Source of the DNA: Glycomyces salinus
Lineage (GTDB): Bacteria > Actinomycetota > Actinomycetes > Mycobacteriales > Micromonosporaceae
Length of the DNA stretch: 64,000 nucleotides
Assembly (NCBI RefSeq): GCF_016428645.1
Contig: NZ_JAELXW010000026.1
Coordinates: forward strand, 33,531 to 97,530
Reading direction: 5' to 3'
Below the pieces are notes generated by a model that was not told the DNA's origin, made no database searches, and saw nothing but the letters and a program-made list of their open reading frames with translations. Below are positions 8,380-18,042 of this stretch, in pieces; position 1 is the stretch's first letter, and each line of letters begins with the position of its first letter. The position numbers and the translations under genes are program-made.

Positions 8380-9327
8380 GTGAGCGAAACCGTGGCCGAG
8401 GTCGGCGAGTTCCGACTGATCGAGCGCTTCTCCAGGCACTTCACCGCCACCGAGGCCGTCGTGCTGGGGCCCGGCGACGACGCCGCCGTCGCCACCGCCC
8501 CCGACGGCCGGGTCGTGGCCTGCACCGACATGCTCGTCGACGGCAACCACTTCCGGCGAGACTGGTCCTCGGCGGCCGACGTCGGCCATAAGGCCGCCGC
8601 CGCCAACATGGCCGACATCGCCGCGATGGGTGCCCGCCCGACGGCCCTGCTGGCCGCCGTCTCGGCCCCGCAGGACCTGCCCGCCGAATGGCTCGAAGGA
8701 CTCGCCCAGGGCCTGGCCGCCGAGGCCGGCAGCGTCGGCGCGGCCGTCATCGGCGGCGACACCACCCGCGGCGGCCTGCTGACGGTCACCGTCACCGCCC
8801 TCGGCGACCTCGAGGGCAGAGAACCGGTCACCCGCTCCGGGGCCGAACCCGGAGACGTGATCGCCATTGCCGGCCGGACCGGCTGGGCCGCCGCCGGCCT
8901 GCTGGTGCTCTCGCGCGGCTTCCGCTCCCCGGGCGCCCTGGTCGGCGCCTACCGGCGCCCGCAGCCGCCGTACGCGGCCGGACGCGACGCCGCCCTGATG
9001 GGCGCGCACGCGATGATCGACGTCTCGGACGGGCTCCTGGCCGACCTGGGCCACCTCGCCTCCGCCTCCGGGGCGGCCATCGACGTCGACTCCGCGGCCC
9101 TGGAGGTCCCCGAACCGATGGCCAACGCCGCCGAAGCGCTCGGGGCCGACCCCCGCAAATGGCTCCTGACCGGAGGCGAAGATCATGCCCTCGCGGCGGC
9201 TTTTCCTCCGGACGTGCTCCTGCCCGAAGGCTGGAGGCGCATCGGCTCGGTCGACGGTGGCACCGGAGTCACCGTCGACGGCCAGCGCTGGAGCGGACCG
9301 ACCGGATGGGACCACTTCCAGGAATGA
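8380..9327 (+). CDS. thiL: thiamine-monophosphate kinase
   Basis: Phosphorylates thiamine monophosphate to the active diphosphate using ATP in the cytoplasm. The 315 residues show LGPGDDAAV (Mg/ATP-binding Asp), CTDMLVDGNHF, AAANMADIAAMGA, GGDTTRG and MIDVSDGLLADL, the ThiL/PurM-like series. GTG at 8380 was chosen because homology begins at VGEFRLIERF; the open frame extends to 8269 without family similarity and a GTG at 8392 is also possible. A strong bidirectional hairpin follows. Confidence 0.9.
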   Translation: MSETVAEVGEFRLIERFSRHFTATEAVVLGPGDDAAVATAPDGRVVACTDMLVDGNHFRRDWSSAADVGHKAAAANMADIAAMGARPTALLAAVSAPQDLPAEWLEGLAQGLAAEAGSVGAAVIGGDTTRGGLLTVTVTALGDLEGREPVTRSGAEPGDVIAIAGRTGWAAAGLLVLSRGFRSPGALVGAYRRPQPPYAAGRDAALMGAHAMIDVSDGLLADLGHLASASGAAIDVDSAALEVPEPMANAAEALGADPRKWLLTGGEDHALAAAFPPDVLLPEGWRRIGSVDGGTGVTVDGQRWSGPTGWDHFQE

Positions 9328-9352
9328 GCCCGCCGTGCGCCGGGCACGACAA

Positions 9353-9381
9353 ACGCCGCCAGGACCGGGCCCTGGCGGCGT
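9353..9381. terminator. bidirectional terminator between thiL and rpmB
   Basis: Perfect 11-base stem ACGCCGCCAGG / CCTGGCGGCGT with a 7-base loop, placed between the convergent 3' ends of thiL and rpmB. Confidence 0.8.
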
Positions 9382-9409
9382 CAGAGTCTGTCGTTACCGG
9401 CCTGTACGC

Positions 9410-9601
9410 CTAACGGGACACCTTGTTGGCCTTGAGGCACGAGGTGCAGACCTTGGCGCGGCGCTTGTTGTCCCCGGAGCCGGTAGCGACGCGAATGGTC
9501 TGCAGGTTCGGGTTCCAACGACGCTTGGTCTTCTTGTGGGACCACGGGACGTTGTTGCCGAAGCCCGGGCGCTTGCCGCAGACTTCACACACGCTCGACA
9601 T
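9410..9601 (-). CDS. rpmB: 50S ribosomal protein bL28
   Basis: Sixty-three residues starting MSSVCEVCGKRPGFGNNV. Cys5/Cys8 and Cys52/Cys55 form two CxxC pairs, so this is the zinc-binding (C+) form of L28. Actinomycetes often carry zinc-free L28 paralogues elsewhere under Zur control; no Zur site was recognised here. It is monocistronic, ends at the shared hairpin with thiL and is divergent from the next gene across 255 bases. Confidence 0.95.
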   Translation of the reverse strand: MSSVCEVCGKRPGFGNNVPWSHKKTKRRWNPNLQTIRVATGSGDNKRRAKVCTSCLKANKVSR

Positions 9602-9856
9602 AATCCAAACTCCTGCATTGACGTGAATCGGCCCGCCCCCACGGCGGGCAACCCGGCAATTCTAACGGACCTGAGCAGCCGCGACGCGCCCAGGTCGGGG
9701 GGCCTGCGTCACACGCCCTCTCCCAGCAGGACTCCTGTGCACTGTGGCGGCTGCCGCGCACGCCCACCTCGGGCCACTCTAGGATTGGGGCTGATCCCGT
9801 AGGCTAGCCACAAACAGTGATGTGCCGATGCCCGAATTCCCGTTGGTGAGTCGATC

Positions 9857-10999
9857 ATGAGCAACCCCCAGCAGCCGCCTGCCGATGGGTGGCAGCCGCC
9901 GAATTCTCCCCCGCAGCAGGAGGAGCAGCCGGTCTACCGGCCTAACGAGCAGCCTCCCGGCCAGGAGCCGCCGCCCTGGTCCCCGGAGAGCCAGCAGATG
10001 GGGCACCCCGGCAGCCAGCAGCCGCCGATGGAAGACGAAGGCACGGTCAAGTACACCCAGCCCCCCGGGCATCCGAGCCAGCCGCAGGCGCCCTTCGGGC
10101 CGCCTCCGGGGGTCCCGGTCTCGCCGTTCGACGCGCCCCCGGCGGGAGTCCCCGCCTCGGGGATGCCGGCATCCGGAATCCCGGCCTCCGGCATGCCCGC
10201 CCAGGGGTACGGCCCCGGCATGCCGCCGGTCTCGTCGGTCCCCGCCTCGGGAATGCCCGTCTCGCCGGGCCAGGGCCAGTTCGGTCCGCCGGGAGGCCAG
10301 CTGGTGCCGGTCTCCTCCGGACCGGGCGGGCAGCCGTGGGGCGGCGCCCAGCCCGGCCAGATCCAGCGCAAGAAGAAGAAGGGCGGCCGCGGGCCGCTGT
10401 GGATCCTCCTGATCGGCATCGCCGTGATCGCCGGAGCCCTCGGCTTGGGCGGCTTCATCCTGTTCAACCCCGACTCCGACCAGAGCGAACCGAACGACGG
10501 CGACCGGACCGGCACCATCGAGAACCAGTCCGAGGAGGAGCCCGTCGCGGTCGGCGACCCCGACGCCGGCGTGTACTTCGTCGCCGGTGGCTCCGGAGAG
10601 GAGATCGGTGAGCTACCCGAAGCCCTGCCGAACGGCACCGGAGTGCAGGCCGGAGACGCCTCGGCCTCCGTCGGCCTGATCGACCTCGGGGCCATCGGAG
10701 CCGAAGACGCCGCTGACGAGGACAATCCGCTCGGGGCCGTGTCCGACGCGTTCGGCGACTCGCTCGCGGCCACCGCCGGCGGCGAGGCCGCCGACACGGA
10801 GACCGTCGGCTACTGGGTCGACGCCAGGCAGGCGAACTTCAGCACCTTCACCGTCGGCGACACCACCGTGATCGCCGCCGTGATCGACCTCGGCGACGGA
10901 ACCTACGCCGGATTCGCCGGATTCGCCACCAATGAGGACGAGACCGAGGCCATCGAGGCCATGCGCCAGACGCTCCAATTCGGCGAGCCCGAAATGTAG
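9857..10999 (+). CDS. Pro-rich single-span membrane protein with PASGMP repeats
   Basis: A 380-residue protein. Residues 1-170 are a cytoplasmic, very Pro/Gln/Gly-rich region with repeats of the form (V/I/M)PASG(M/I)P, four tandem units near residues 97-115 and one later. A KKKK stop-transfer and one membrane span (WILLIGIAVIAGALGLGGFI) lie near 178-200, then an acidic external domain of about 180 residues without a recognised fold. The disordered Pro-rich cytoplasmic tail suggests a scaffold or signalling partner. No function can be assigned. Confidence 0.75.
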   Translation: MSNPQQPPADGWQPPNSPPQQEEQPVYRPNEQPPGQEPPPWSPESQQMGHPGSQQPPMEDEGTVKYTQPPGHPSQPQAPFGPPPGVPVSPFDAPPAGVPASGMPASGIPASGMPAQGYGPGMPPVSSVPASGMPVSPGQGQFGPPGGQLVPVSSGPGGQPWGGAQPGQIQRKKKKGGRGPLWILLIGIAVIAGALGLGGFILFNPDSDQSEPNDGDRTGTIENQSEEEPVAVGDPDAGVYFVAGGSGEEIGELPEALPNGTGVQAGDASASVGLIDLGAIGAEDAADEDNPLGAVSDAFGDSLAATAGGEAADTETVGYWVDARQANFSTFTVGDTTVIAAVIDLGDGTYAGFAGFATNEDETEAIEAMRQTLQFGEPEM

Positions 11000-11042
11000 C
11001 TGCCAAACCGTCCGGTCCACCGAGCGCGTATCCTGTCGGACC

Positions 11043-12623
11043 GTGGCAGCCATCCCCGAATCCAGCCCCGTGGCCCTCGACGCCGCCGCGGTCCGCGAAT
11101 GGACCGCGCGCGGCATCGACACGCTGACCCGCCACCGACGAGGAGTCGACGAGCTCAACGTCTTCCCCGTGGCCGACTCCGACACCGCGACCAACATGGT
11201 CGCGACCCTCCATGCCGCCTTCCAAGGCGTCTCCGCGGACCTGTCGCTGCCCGGACTGCTCGACGAGGCCGCCGGGCGGGCCCTGCTGTCGGCCCGCGGG
11301 AACTCCGGGGTGATCCTCGCTCAGATGCTGCGCGGACTGGCCGACGCCTGGACCGCCGAGACCGTCGACGCCAGGGCCTTCGCCGCCGGGCTGCGCTCCG
11401 CCACCGACGCCGCCACCGCGGCGGTCGCGGTGCCCACGGCCGGCACCATCCTCACCGTCGCCGAGTCCGCCGCCGCCGCGGCCGCCAAAGCCGCCCCGTT
11501 CGGGCTCGTCTCGGCCGCCCGCGCCGCCGCGGAGGCCTCCGCGCAGGCCGTGGCCGCCACCCCCGGGCAGTTGCCCGCGCTCGCCCGCGCCGGCGTCGTC
11601 GACGCCGGCGGGCTGGGCCTGGCGCTGCTGCTGGAGGCCCTGGTCGAGACGCTCACCGGATCGACCTCGAGCGGCGCGCTCGACCTGCTCGAACGCCACC
11701 GCACCCGCAGCCCGGCCCCGCTCGAGGAGGTCCCGCGCGAGACCGGCTCCGAGGAATACGACTACGAGGTCCAGTACCTGCTCGAATCCTCTGCCGACCA
11801 GGTCTCGGAGCTGCGGCACCGCCTCGCCGCCCTGGGCGACTCGGTGGTCATCATCGGCTCCCGCGCCTCCAAGGCCGTCACCACCTTCAACGTGCACGTC
11901 CACGTCAACGACATCGGCGCCGCCATCGAGGCCGGGATCGAAAGCGGCCGCGTCCACCGGATCTCGGTCACCCGCTTCGACGACGCCTACTCCAGGGTCC
12001 AGACGCAGGACCTCGACCGCGCCGTGGTCGCCGTGACCGCGCTGCCCCTGCTGCGGGGCCTGCTGGAGACCGAGGGCTGCCGCGTGGCCGCGACCGGGAC
12101 CGCCGAGGACGTGCTGCTGGCCATCCGCGCCGGAGGCGGCCCCAACGCCGTCGTGCTCGTCGACGACCCCGACGCCGTCGACGCCGTACGCGAAGCCGCC
12201 CACGCCGCCCGCGGCCACGGCTACCGCGTCGCGGCCATCCCCACCGGCTCGATCATGCAGAGCCTGGCCGCCTTCGCCGTCCACGACCCCGACCGGCCCT
12301 TCGACGACGACGTCATCGCCATGGCCGAGGCCGCCGCCTCCTGCCGGACCGGCGAGGTCCGCTACCGGTCCGGGAAGGTCCTCGGCCTGGTCGACGGCGA
12401 TGTCGTCCACACCGGAACCGACCCCGCCGTGGCCGCGCTCGACCTGATCGACCGCCTCTGTTCGGCTGGGGCCGAGCTCATCACGCTCCTGCCGGGCGCG
12501 GAGTGGGATCCCGAGACTGTCACAGCCCTGAGCGATCATGTGGACAAGGCGTGGCCGCTGGTGGAACTCCAGCAGCTGCCCGCCGGCCAAGACGATCCGC
12601 TGATCCTGATCGGAGCCGAATGA
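11043..12623 (+). CDS. DAK2-domain protein, FakA/YloV-like
   Basis: A 526-residue protein. The N-terminal DhaL/DAK2 nucleotide domain contains NVFPVADSDTATNM (metal-binding Asp cluster) and SARGNSGVILAQML. The middle and C-terminal parts match the FakA/YloV layout. In Firmicutes this family phosphorylates fatty acids held by DegV-like FakB proteins. Here it sits directly before recG, the classic yloV-recG arrangement, and its TGA overlaps the recG ATG by ATGA. GTG at 11043 is the first start after the previous gene that fits the family length. Confidence 0.85.
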   Translation: MAAIPESSPVALDAAAVREWTARGIDTLTRHRRGVDELNVFPVADSDTATNMVATLHAAFQGVSADLSLPGLLDEAAGRALLSARGNSGVILAQMLRGLADAWTAETVDARAFAAGLRSATDAATAAVAVPTAGTILTVAESAAAAAAKAAPFGLVSAARAAAEASAQAVAATPGQLPALARAGVVDAGGLGLALLLEALVETLTGSTSSGALDLLERHRTRSPAPLEEVPRETGSEEYDYEVQYLLESSADQVSELRHRLAALGDSVVIIGSRASKAVTTFNVHVHVNDIGAAIEAGIESGRVHRISVTRFDDAYSRVQTQDLDRAVVAVTALPLLRGLLETEGCRVAATGTAEDVLLAIRAGGGPNAVVLVDDPDAVDAVREAAHAARGHGYRVAAIPTGSIMQSLAAFAVHDPDRPFDDDVIAMAEAAASCRTGEVRYRSGKVLGLVDGDVVHTGTDPAVAALDLIDRLCSAGAELITLLPGAEWDPETVTALSDHVDKAWPLVELQQLPAGQDDPLILIGAE

Positions 12624-14800
12624 CAGTCGAGCTGGAGACCCGGCTGCGAGACGTGTTGGGCGCCAAGACCGCCGCTGCCCTCGACAAGGGACTGGGCCTC
12701 GAGACCGTCGGCGACCTGCTGGGCCACTACCCTTTCCGCTACGCCAGGCGCGGCGAGCAGACCGACCTGGGCTCGCTCCAGATCGGCGAGGAGGCCACCG
12801 TCGTCGCCCAGGTCCGGGCCGCCACCACCCGCGACCTGCCGCGCAAGCCCGGCGGAGGCGGGCGGCCGCAGCGGCGGCAGCTCACCGAGGTCGTCGTCGC
12901 CGACGAGGCCGGACGCACCCTCACCCTGACCTACTTCAACCAGCCCTGGCAGGCCCAGAAGCTCGCCGCCGGACGCTGGGGCCTGTTCGCCGGGAAGGTC
13001 GCCCAGTTCCGGGGCCGTCTCCAGCTCAACTCGCCCCAGTACCAACTGCTCGACGAGGACGCCGAAGGAGGGCCTGACGCGGTCGAGGAGTTCGCCGGGG
13101 CCCTCATCCCCGTCTACTCGGCCACCTCCGACGTGCCCACCTGGAAGATCGGCAAAAGCGTCCGCATCGCCCTCGACCTGCTCGCCGACCCGCCCGACCC
13201 GCTCCCCGAACCGATCCGGGCCGAAAGGGGCCTGACCGGCTACGGCGCGGCCCTGCGCCAGATCCACCGACCCGAGTCCTTCGAATCCCTCGGCGCGGCC
13301 AAGAAACGCCTCAAGTGGCAGGAAGCCCTGGTCATGCAGGCTGCGCTCGTGCGACGCAAGGCCACCGCCGCGGTCGAACCGGCCACCCCCTACCCGCCCG
13401 GCGGCGCGATCGCCGACGCCTTCGAAGCCGCGCTGCCATTCGAACTGACCGCCGGGCAGGTCCGGGTCGGGGCCGAGATCGCCGCCGAGATCGCCGCCGA
13501 GCACCCGATGCACCGCCTCCTCCAAGGCGACGTCGGCTCCGGCAAGACCCTCGTCGCGCTGCGCGCGATGCTCCAAGTGGTCGCCCACGGCGGCCAGGCC
13601 GCCCTGCTCGCACCCACCGAGGTCCTCGCCGCCCAGCACCACCGGTCCATCGCCGAAATGCTCGGCGACCTCGCCCGCGGCGGCGAACTCACCTCGCCCC
13701 CGGACGCGACCCGCGTCGCACTGCTCACCGGTTCGGCCACCGCCGCGCAGCGGCGCGAGACCCTCGAAGCGGTCCGCACCGGCGCGGCCGGCATCGTCGT
13801 CGGCACCCACGCCCTCCTCTACGACGGCGTCGACTTCTCCGATCTGGGCCTGGTCGTGGTCGACGAGCAGCACCGCTTCGGCGTCGAGCAGCGCGACGCC
13901 CTGCGCTCCAAGGCCGAGCGGCCTCCCCACACGCTCGTCATGACCGCCACGCCGATCCCCAGGACCGTGGCCATGACCGTCTACGGCGACCTGGAGACCA
14001 GCCGCCTCACCGAGCTCCCGGCCGGGCGCAGTCCCATCGCCACCCACGTCGTGCCCTACCGCGACCAGCGCTGGATGGGCCGCGCCTGGAGCCGGGTCCG
14101 CGAGGAGGTCGCGGCCGGGCGTCAGGCCTACGTCGTGTGCCCGCGGGTGGGAGACAGCGGATCCGAGGACGGCTCCGGTGACGACCGCCGACCACCGCTG
14201 GCGGTCGTGGACGTGGTCGAGGAGCTGCGCGCCGGGCCACTTCGGGACCTCGAAGTCGGCCTTCTCCACGGCCGCCTCGACACCGACGAGAAGGACCGCG
14301 TCATGCGCGCCTACGCCGACGGACGGATCGACGTCCTGGTGGCTACCACCGTCATCGAGGTGGGCGTGAACGTCCCCAATGCCACCGCGATGGTCATCCT
14401 CGACGCCGAGCGCTTCGGGATCTCCCAGCTGCACCAGCTGCGCGGCCGCGTCGGACGCGGCAGCCACCCCGGACTGTGCCTGCTGGTCAGCGAGGCTCCG
14501 GACGGCTCCACCTCCCGCGAGCGGCTCGAAGCGGTCGCCTCCACCACCGACGGCTTCGAGCTGGCCGAGCTCGACCTCGAGCAGCGCCGCGAGGGCGACG
14601 TGCTCGGCGACGCCCAGTCCGGCACGAAATCGCACGTCAGACTGCTCTCGCTGCTGAAGGACGTCGACATCATCGAGGCCGCCCGCGCCGACGCGACGGC
14701 GCTGGTCGGCACCGACCCGTCCATGTCGTCCCATCCGCTCTTCGCGGCCCTGGTCGACGACCTGGCCGCCGACCGCGGCGAATATCTGGAGAAGGGCTGA
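12620..14800 (+). CDS. recG: ATP-dependent DNA helicase RecG
   Basis: Rescues stalled replication forks and branch-migrates junctions. The 726 residues comprise an N-terminal wedge/OB region (residues about 50-150) and two helicase lobes. The lobes carry GDVGSGKTLVAL (Walker A), DEQHRFGVEQRD (DExH-type Walker B), TATPIPRT (motif III) and QLRGRVGRG (motif VI). The start is fixed by the ATGA overlap with the DAK2 gene. Typical length, no defect seen. Confidence 0.95.
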   Translation: MTVELETRLRDVLGAKTAAALDKGLGLETVGDLLGHYPFRYARRGEQTDLGSLQIGEEATVVAQVRAATTRDLPRKPGGGGRPQRRQLTEVVVADEAGRTLTLTYFNQPWQAQKLAAGRWGLFAGKVAQFRGRLQLNSPQYQLLDEDAEGGPDAVEEFAGALIPVYSATSDVPTWKIGKSVRIALDLLADPPDPLPEPIRAERGLTGYGAALRQIHRPESFESLGAAKKRLKWQEALVMQAALVRRKATAAVEPATPYPPGGAIADAFEAALPFELTAGQVRVGAEIAAEIAAEHPMHRLLQGDVGSGKTLVALRAMLQVVAHGGQAALLAPTEVLAAQHHRSIAEMLGDLARGGELTSPPDATRVALLTGSATAAQRRETLEAVRTGAAGIVVGTHALLYDGVDFSDLGLVVVDEQHRFGVEQRDALRSKAERPPHTLVMTATPIPRTVAMTVYGDLETSRLTELPAGRSPIATHVVPYRDQRWMGRAWSRVREEVAAGRQAYVVCPRVGDSGSEDGSGDDRRPPLAVVDVVEELRAGPLRDLEVGLLHGRLDTDEKDRVMRAYADGRIDVLVATTVIEVGVNVPNATAMVILDAERFGISQLHQLRGRVGRGSHPGLCLLVSEAPDGSTSRERLEAVASTTDGFELAELDLEQRREGDVLGDAQSGTKSHVRLLSLLKDVDIIEAARADATALVGTDPSMSSHPLFAALVDDLAADRGEYLEKG

Positions 14801-14827
14801 GCGGCAGTCCTGGACTAGACTGGTCGG

Positions 14828-15385
14828 GTGACCAGGATAATCGCCGGCTCGCTCAAGGGCCGCCGTCTCGCCACGCCGCCGGGCGACCGGACCCGCCCGA
14901 CCTCCGACCGGGTCCGGGAGGCCCTGTTCAACGCGCTCGCCCCCGGCGGGGATCTCACCGGCTTCCGCTTCGCGGACCTGTACGCGGGCTCCGGCGCGGT
15001 CGGGCTCGAGGCGCTCTCGCGCGGCGCCGAGCACGCCCTGTTCGTGGAGTCTCATTTCCAGACCGCGAAGCTGCTGCGCCGCAATGTCGCCGCTCTCGGT
15101 GTCGAGGACGCGGAGGTGATGTCGGTCCCGGTCGAGAAGGTCCTCTCCTCGGCTCCCGGTGAGCCGTACGACATCGTCTTCGCCGACCCGCCTTACGCGG
15201 TCACTGACGAGGCGGTCTCCTCGATGCTCAAGGCCCTGGTGGCGAACGAATGGCTCGCTGAGGACGCCGACGTGGTGATCGAACGCTCGGGCAGGGACGC
15301 GGCCGTGCCGTGGCCGGCAGAGGTCTCAGAGGACCGTGTCCGAAAATACGGAACCACCGCACTTTGCTACGGTCACCGCTTGTGA
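14828..15385 (+). CDS. rsmD: 16S rRNA (guanine(966)-N(2))-methyltransferase
   Basis: A 185-residue SAM-dependent methyltransferase. IIAGSLKGRRL is the family N-terminus, FADLYAGSGAVGLEALSRG is the SAM motif I, and FADPPY is the catalytic DPPY motif for exocyclic amino methylation of 16S rRNA. GTG start 27 bases after recG. Its TGA overlaps the coaD GTG (GTGA), so the two are co-translated, the usual rsmD-coaD pairing. Confidence 0.95.
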   Translation: MTRIIAGSLKGRRLATPPGDRTRPTSDRVREALFNALAPGGDLTGFRFADLYAGSGAVGLEALSRGAEHALFVESHFQTAKLLRRNVAALGVEDAEVMSVPVEKVLSSAPGEPYDIVFADPPYAVTDEAVSSMLKALVANEWLAEDADVVIERSGRDAAVPWPAEVSEDRVRKYGTTALCYGHRL

Positions 15386-15873
15386 ACCCTGAAGCTCGGC
15401 ACGCGGTGTGCCCCGGGTCGTTCGATCCGGTGACCCACGGTCATCTCGATATCATCAGCCGCACCTCTCAGCTGTACGATGAGGTGTGGGTCGCGGTTTT
15501 CCACAACGCCTCCAAGAATGCGGTGTTCAGCGTCGAGGAACGGGTGGAGCTGCTGCGAGAGACCACCCAGGACATGCCGAACGTGAAGATCGCCTCCTTC
15601 CGGGGGCTCGTCGTCGACTTCTGCAAGGAGCACGGCGTCGGTGTCATCGTCAGAGGCGTTCGCGCGATATCGGACTTCGACTACGAACTGCAGATGGCCC
15701 AGATGAACTATGGGTTGGCGGGTATTGAGACAGTGATGATGCCCACCAATCCGCTGTACTCTTTTCTTTCGTCCTCCATGGTCAAGGACGCGGCCAAGTG
15801 GGGCGGGGACATCTCCCCGCACGTCCCCGAGGTCGTCCAGCGGCGACTGGTGGAACGCATGCGTCAAGATTGA
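15382..15873 (+). CDS. coaD: pantetheine-phosphate adenylyltransferase
   Basis: Transfers AMP from ATP to 4'-phosphopantetheine in coenzyme A synthesis. The 163 residues start HAVCPGSFDPVTHGHLDII, with the T/HxGH nucleotidyltransferase motif. VRGVRAISDFDYELQMA and the PLYSFLSSSMVK segment are diagnostic. GTG start overlaps the rsmD stop. Confidence 0.96.
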   Translation: MNPEARHAVCPGSFDPVTHGHLDIISRTSQLYDEVWVAVFHNASKNAVFSVEERVELLRETTQDMPNVKIASFRGLVVDFCKEHGVGVIVRGVRAISDFDYELQMAQMNYGLAGIETVMMPTNPLYSFLSSSMVKDAAKWGGDISPHVPEVVQRRLVERMRQD

Positions 15874-15909
15874 CCCGTGATTCCGGTCTCGATCAGGGAC
15901 AATAACCCC

Positions 15910-16446
15910 ATGACAGAAATCGACGGGAGCAAATCGGTGGGTCCGCTCGACAGGATCGAAGAGATCATCGCCTATGTGGAGGCGGCGAAGGCCGTCCCGA
16001 TGTCCCGCGCCTGCAAGGTGGACCGGGCCGAGTTGATCGGCATGCTCGAGGAGCTCCAGAGCGAGCTTCCTGCCGACATCCGCCGCTCCGAGGCCATGCT
16101 GCAAGAGCGCGACAAGATCATCGAGGCCGGCGAACGGGAGGCCGACCGGATCATCGGCGAGGCCGAGACCGAGCACGCGCGCCTGGTCTCGCGCCACGAG
16201 GTGACCGTCTCGGCCGAGCACGAGGGCAACCGCATCATCGGTGAGGCCCGCGGCGAGGCGCAGCGGCTGCGCGACGAGGTCGACGAGTATGTGGACACCA
16301 CGCTCGCCAACTTCGAGCAGTTCCTGCACCGCGCGCTGTCGGGGGTCGAGCGGGGCCGGGACAAGATGCACACGCTGCGCGAGATCGGCTCGTTCTCCCC
16401 GCCGCAGGGGGAGTCCGAGGACGAGAAGCCGCTTCCGCAGTTCTAG
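15910..16446 (+). CDS. DivIVA-like septation protein, SepIVA-type
   Basis: A 178-residue, mostly helical coiled-coil protein. A short N-terminal segment (DRIEEIIAYVEAAKAVPMS) is followed by long charged helices with repeated AE/R patterns (READRIIGEAE, NRIIGEARGEA). Position between coaD and the DUF177/rpmF/rnc genes equals that of mycobacterial SepIVA (Rv2927c), a DivIVA-like factor in septation and cell-wall synthesis. ATG at 15910 has AGGGA about 9 bases upstream; an upstream in-frame GTG (15877) is less likely. Confidence 0.75.
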   Translation: MTEIDGSKSVGPLDRIEEIIAYVEAAKAVPMSRACKVDRAELIGMLEELQSELPADIRRSEAMLQERDKIIEAGEREADRIIGEAETEHARLVSRHEVTVSAEHEGNRIIGEARGEAQRLRDEVDEYVDTTLANFEQFLHRALSGVERGRDKMHTLREIGSFSPPQGESEDEKPLPQF

Positions 16447-16538
16447 GGCGAGTTTGGGCTGGCCGATCGGGCTGATGTAGCATTGTCGGTCGGCCTCGAT
16501 CGAGGCAGTTCCCTTTGAGTTAGGACCGCTTTTCACCC

Positions 16539-17108
16539 ATGACGAACACTGCTCTGGATCCCGCCGCTCCGCTGGTGGTCGACACCGCGGAGATGGGGCG
16601 TGGCGCCGGCGTGAGCCGTGAGGTCTCGCGCGAGGTCGACGCTCCCGAGGCGCTGGGCATCGAGGTGTTCAAGGTCCCGGCTTCGGCGCCGCTGTCGGTC
16701 GACGTCCGGTTGACGGCCGTCTCCGAGGGCGTCCTCGTCGACGGCGAGGTCGAGGCCCCGGTCGAGGGGGAGTGTGCGAGGTGCCTCGCACCGATCGAGG
16801 ACACTCTCAGGGTCGAGGTGCAGGAGCTGTACGCTTATGAAGGCTCCGTCACCGAAGAGACCACTGACGCCGACGAGATTCTGCGGCTTCGGGGGGATCT
16901 GCTCGATCTGGAGCCCGCGGTTCGGGACGCGCTGGTGCTGGCGATGCCGGTCACCCCGCTGTGCCGACCTGACTGCCCGGGGTTGTGCGCCGAATGCGGC
17001 GCGCCCTGGGACGAGCTGCCCGCAGACCACCGGCACGAGTCGGTCGATCCGCGGTGGTCAGCATTGGATAAGTTGCGGTTCGCCGACACCGACGGCGAGT
17101 CGAAGTAG
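16539..17108 (+). CDS. YceD/DUF177 family protein
   Basis: A 189-residue protein. It has EGECARCLAPI (CxxC) and a second cluster PLCRPDCPGLCAECG with four Cys, the pattern of zinc-site-bearing DUF177/YceD proteins. The family is nearly always directly upstream of rpmF, as here, and is linked to 23S rRNA accumulation or ribosome assembly. The gap to rpmF is 27 bases, so they share a transcript. Confidence 0.88.
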   Translation: MTNTALDPAAPLVVDTAEMGRGAGVSREVSREVDAPEALGIEVFKVPASAPLSVDVRLTAVSEGVLVDGEVEAPVEGECARCLAPIEDTLRVEVQELYAYEGSVTEETTDADEILRLRGDLLDLEPAVRDALVLAMPVTPLCRPDCPGLCAECGAPWDELPADHRHESVDPRWSALDKLRFADTDGESK

Positions 17109-17135
17109 CTCAGCGGATAAGTATGGAGTTCTGAA

Positions 17136-17309
17136 GTGGCTGTTCCGAAGCGTCGTACGTCGCGTTCCAACACCCGGCACCGCCGTTCGCAGTGGAAGGC
17201 TGCCCCGGTGCGCCTGGTCGAGTGCCCGCAGTGCCACGCCATGAAGCGCGGCCACCAGGTCTGCGAGGTCTGCGGAACCTACAAGGGCCGCCAGGTTCTC
17301 GAGGCTTAA
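17136..17309 (+). CDS. rpmF: 50S ribosomal protein bL32
   Basis: Fifty-seven residues beginning [20 protein letters not shown], the L32 signature. Cys30/Cys33 and Cys43/Cys46 make it the zinc-ribbon form. GTG at 17136 has GGAG 7 bases upstream. It lies between the DUF177 gene and rnc, with 12 bases to the latter. Confidence 0.95.
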   Translation: MAVPKRRTSRSNTRHRRSQWKAAPVRLVECPQCHAMKRGHQVCEVCGTYKGRQVLEA

Positions 17310-17321
17310 GAGCCTCTGCCC

Positions 17322-18038
17322 ATGGGCGACAAGGCAGTTGAACATTTCGAAGCGGTGTTCGGGGTCCGGGATTTCGACCCCGAACTGCTGCGTCTCGCCC
17401 TGACCCATCGTTCCTACGCCTACGAGCACGGCGGCATCCCCACCAACGAGCGCCTGGAGTTCCTCGGGGACTCGGTGCTCAGCCTGGTCGTGACCACCGC
17501 GCTGTACCGCAATCACCCGGACCTGCCCGAGGGGCAGCTGGCGCGCCTGCGGGCGTCGGTGGTGAACATGAAGGCGCTGGCCAAGGTGGCCCGCCGCATG
17601 GGGGACGGCGGGATCGGCCCGCACCTGCTGCTCGGCAAGGGCGAGGAGTCCTCGGGCGGGCGAAACAAGAACTCGATCCTGGCCGACGCGGTGGAGGCGC
17701 TGCTGGGCGCGGTCTACCTCCAGTTCGGGGTCGAGACCGCCAAGCGGGTGGTGCACCGTTTCTTCGATCCCCTCATGGAGCGCGCGGCCGGTCAGGGCGC
17801 GGCCCTGGACTGGAAGACCAGCCTCCAGGAGCTGACGGCCGATTCCGGCCTGGGCGTACCCGAGTACCGCATCTCCGAGTCCGGGCCCGACCACGCCAAG
17901 GAGTTCACCGCCTGGGCGGTGGTGGCCGGCGAGGAGTTCGGCGAGGGCACCGGCGGTTCGAAGAAGGACGCCGAGCAGATCGCGGCCGAGCTGGCCTGGC
18001 GGGTGCTCTCCGAGCGGCTCGGGGTCGATCCCCGCTAG
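17322..18038 (+). CDS. rnc: ribonuclease III
   Basis: Cuts double-stranded RNA in rRNA and mRNA processing. The 238 residues have THRSYAYEH, then the signature [16 protein letters not shown] with catalytic acidic residues. [13 protein letters not shown] supplies the second metal-binding Glu, and a C-terminal double-stranded RNA-binding domain covers residues about 165-232 ([14 protein letters not shown]). Full length. Its end lies 4 bases from the end of the opposite-strand mutM. Confidence 0.95.
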   Translation: MGDKAVEHFEAVFGVRDFDPELLRLALTHRSYAYEHGGIPTNERLEFLGDSVLSLVVTTALYRNHPDLPEGQLARLRASVVNMKALAKVARRMGDGGIGPHLLLGKGEESSGGRNKNSILADAVEALLGAVYLQFGVETAKRVVHRFFDPLMERAAGQGAALDWKTSLQELTADSGLGVPEYRISESGPDHAKEFTAWAVVAGEEFGEGTGGSKKDAEQIAAELAWRVLSERLGVDPR

Positions 18039-18042
18039 GGTC

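Noticed and set aside
11099..12619. Apparent 1233-residue protein running from 11099 into recG
   Set aside because: The first 500 residues are an Arg-rich shifted frame of the DAK2 gene; RecG begins at the ATGA overlap at 12620.
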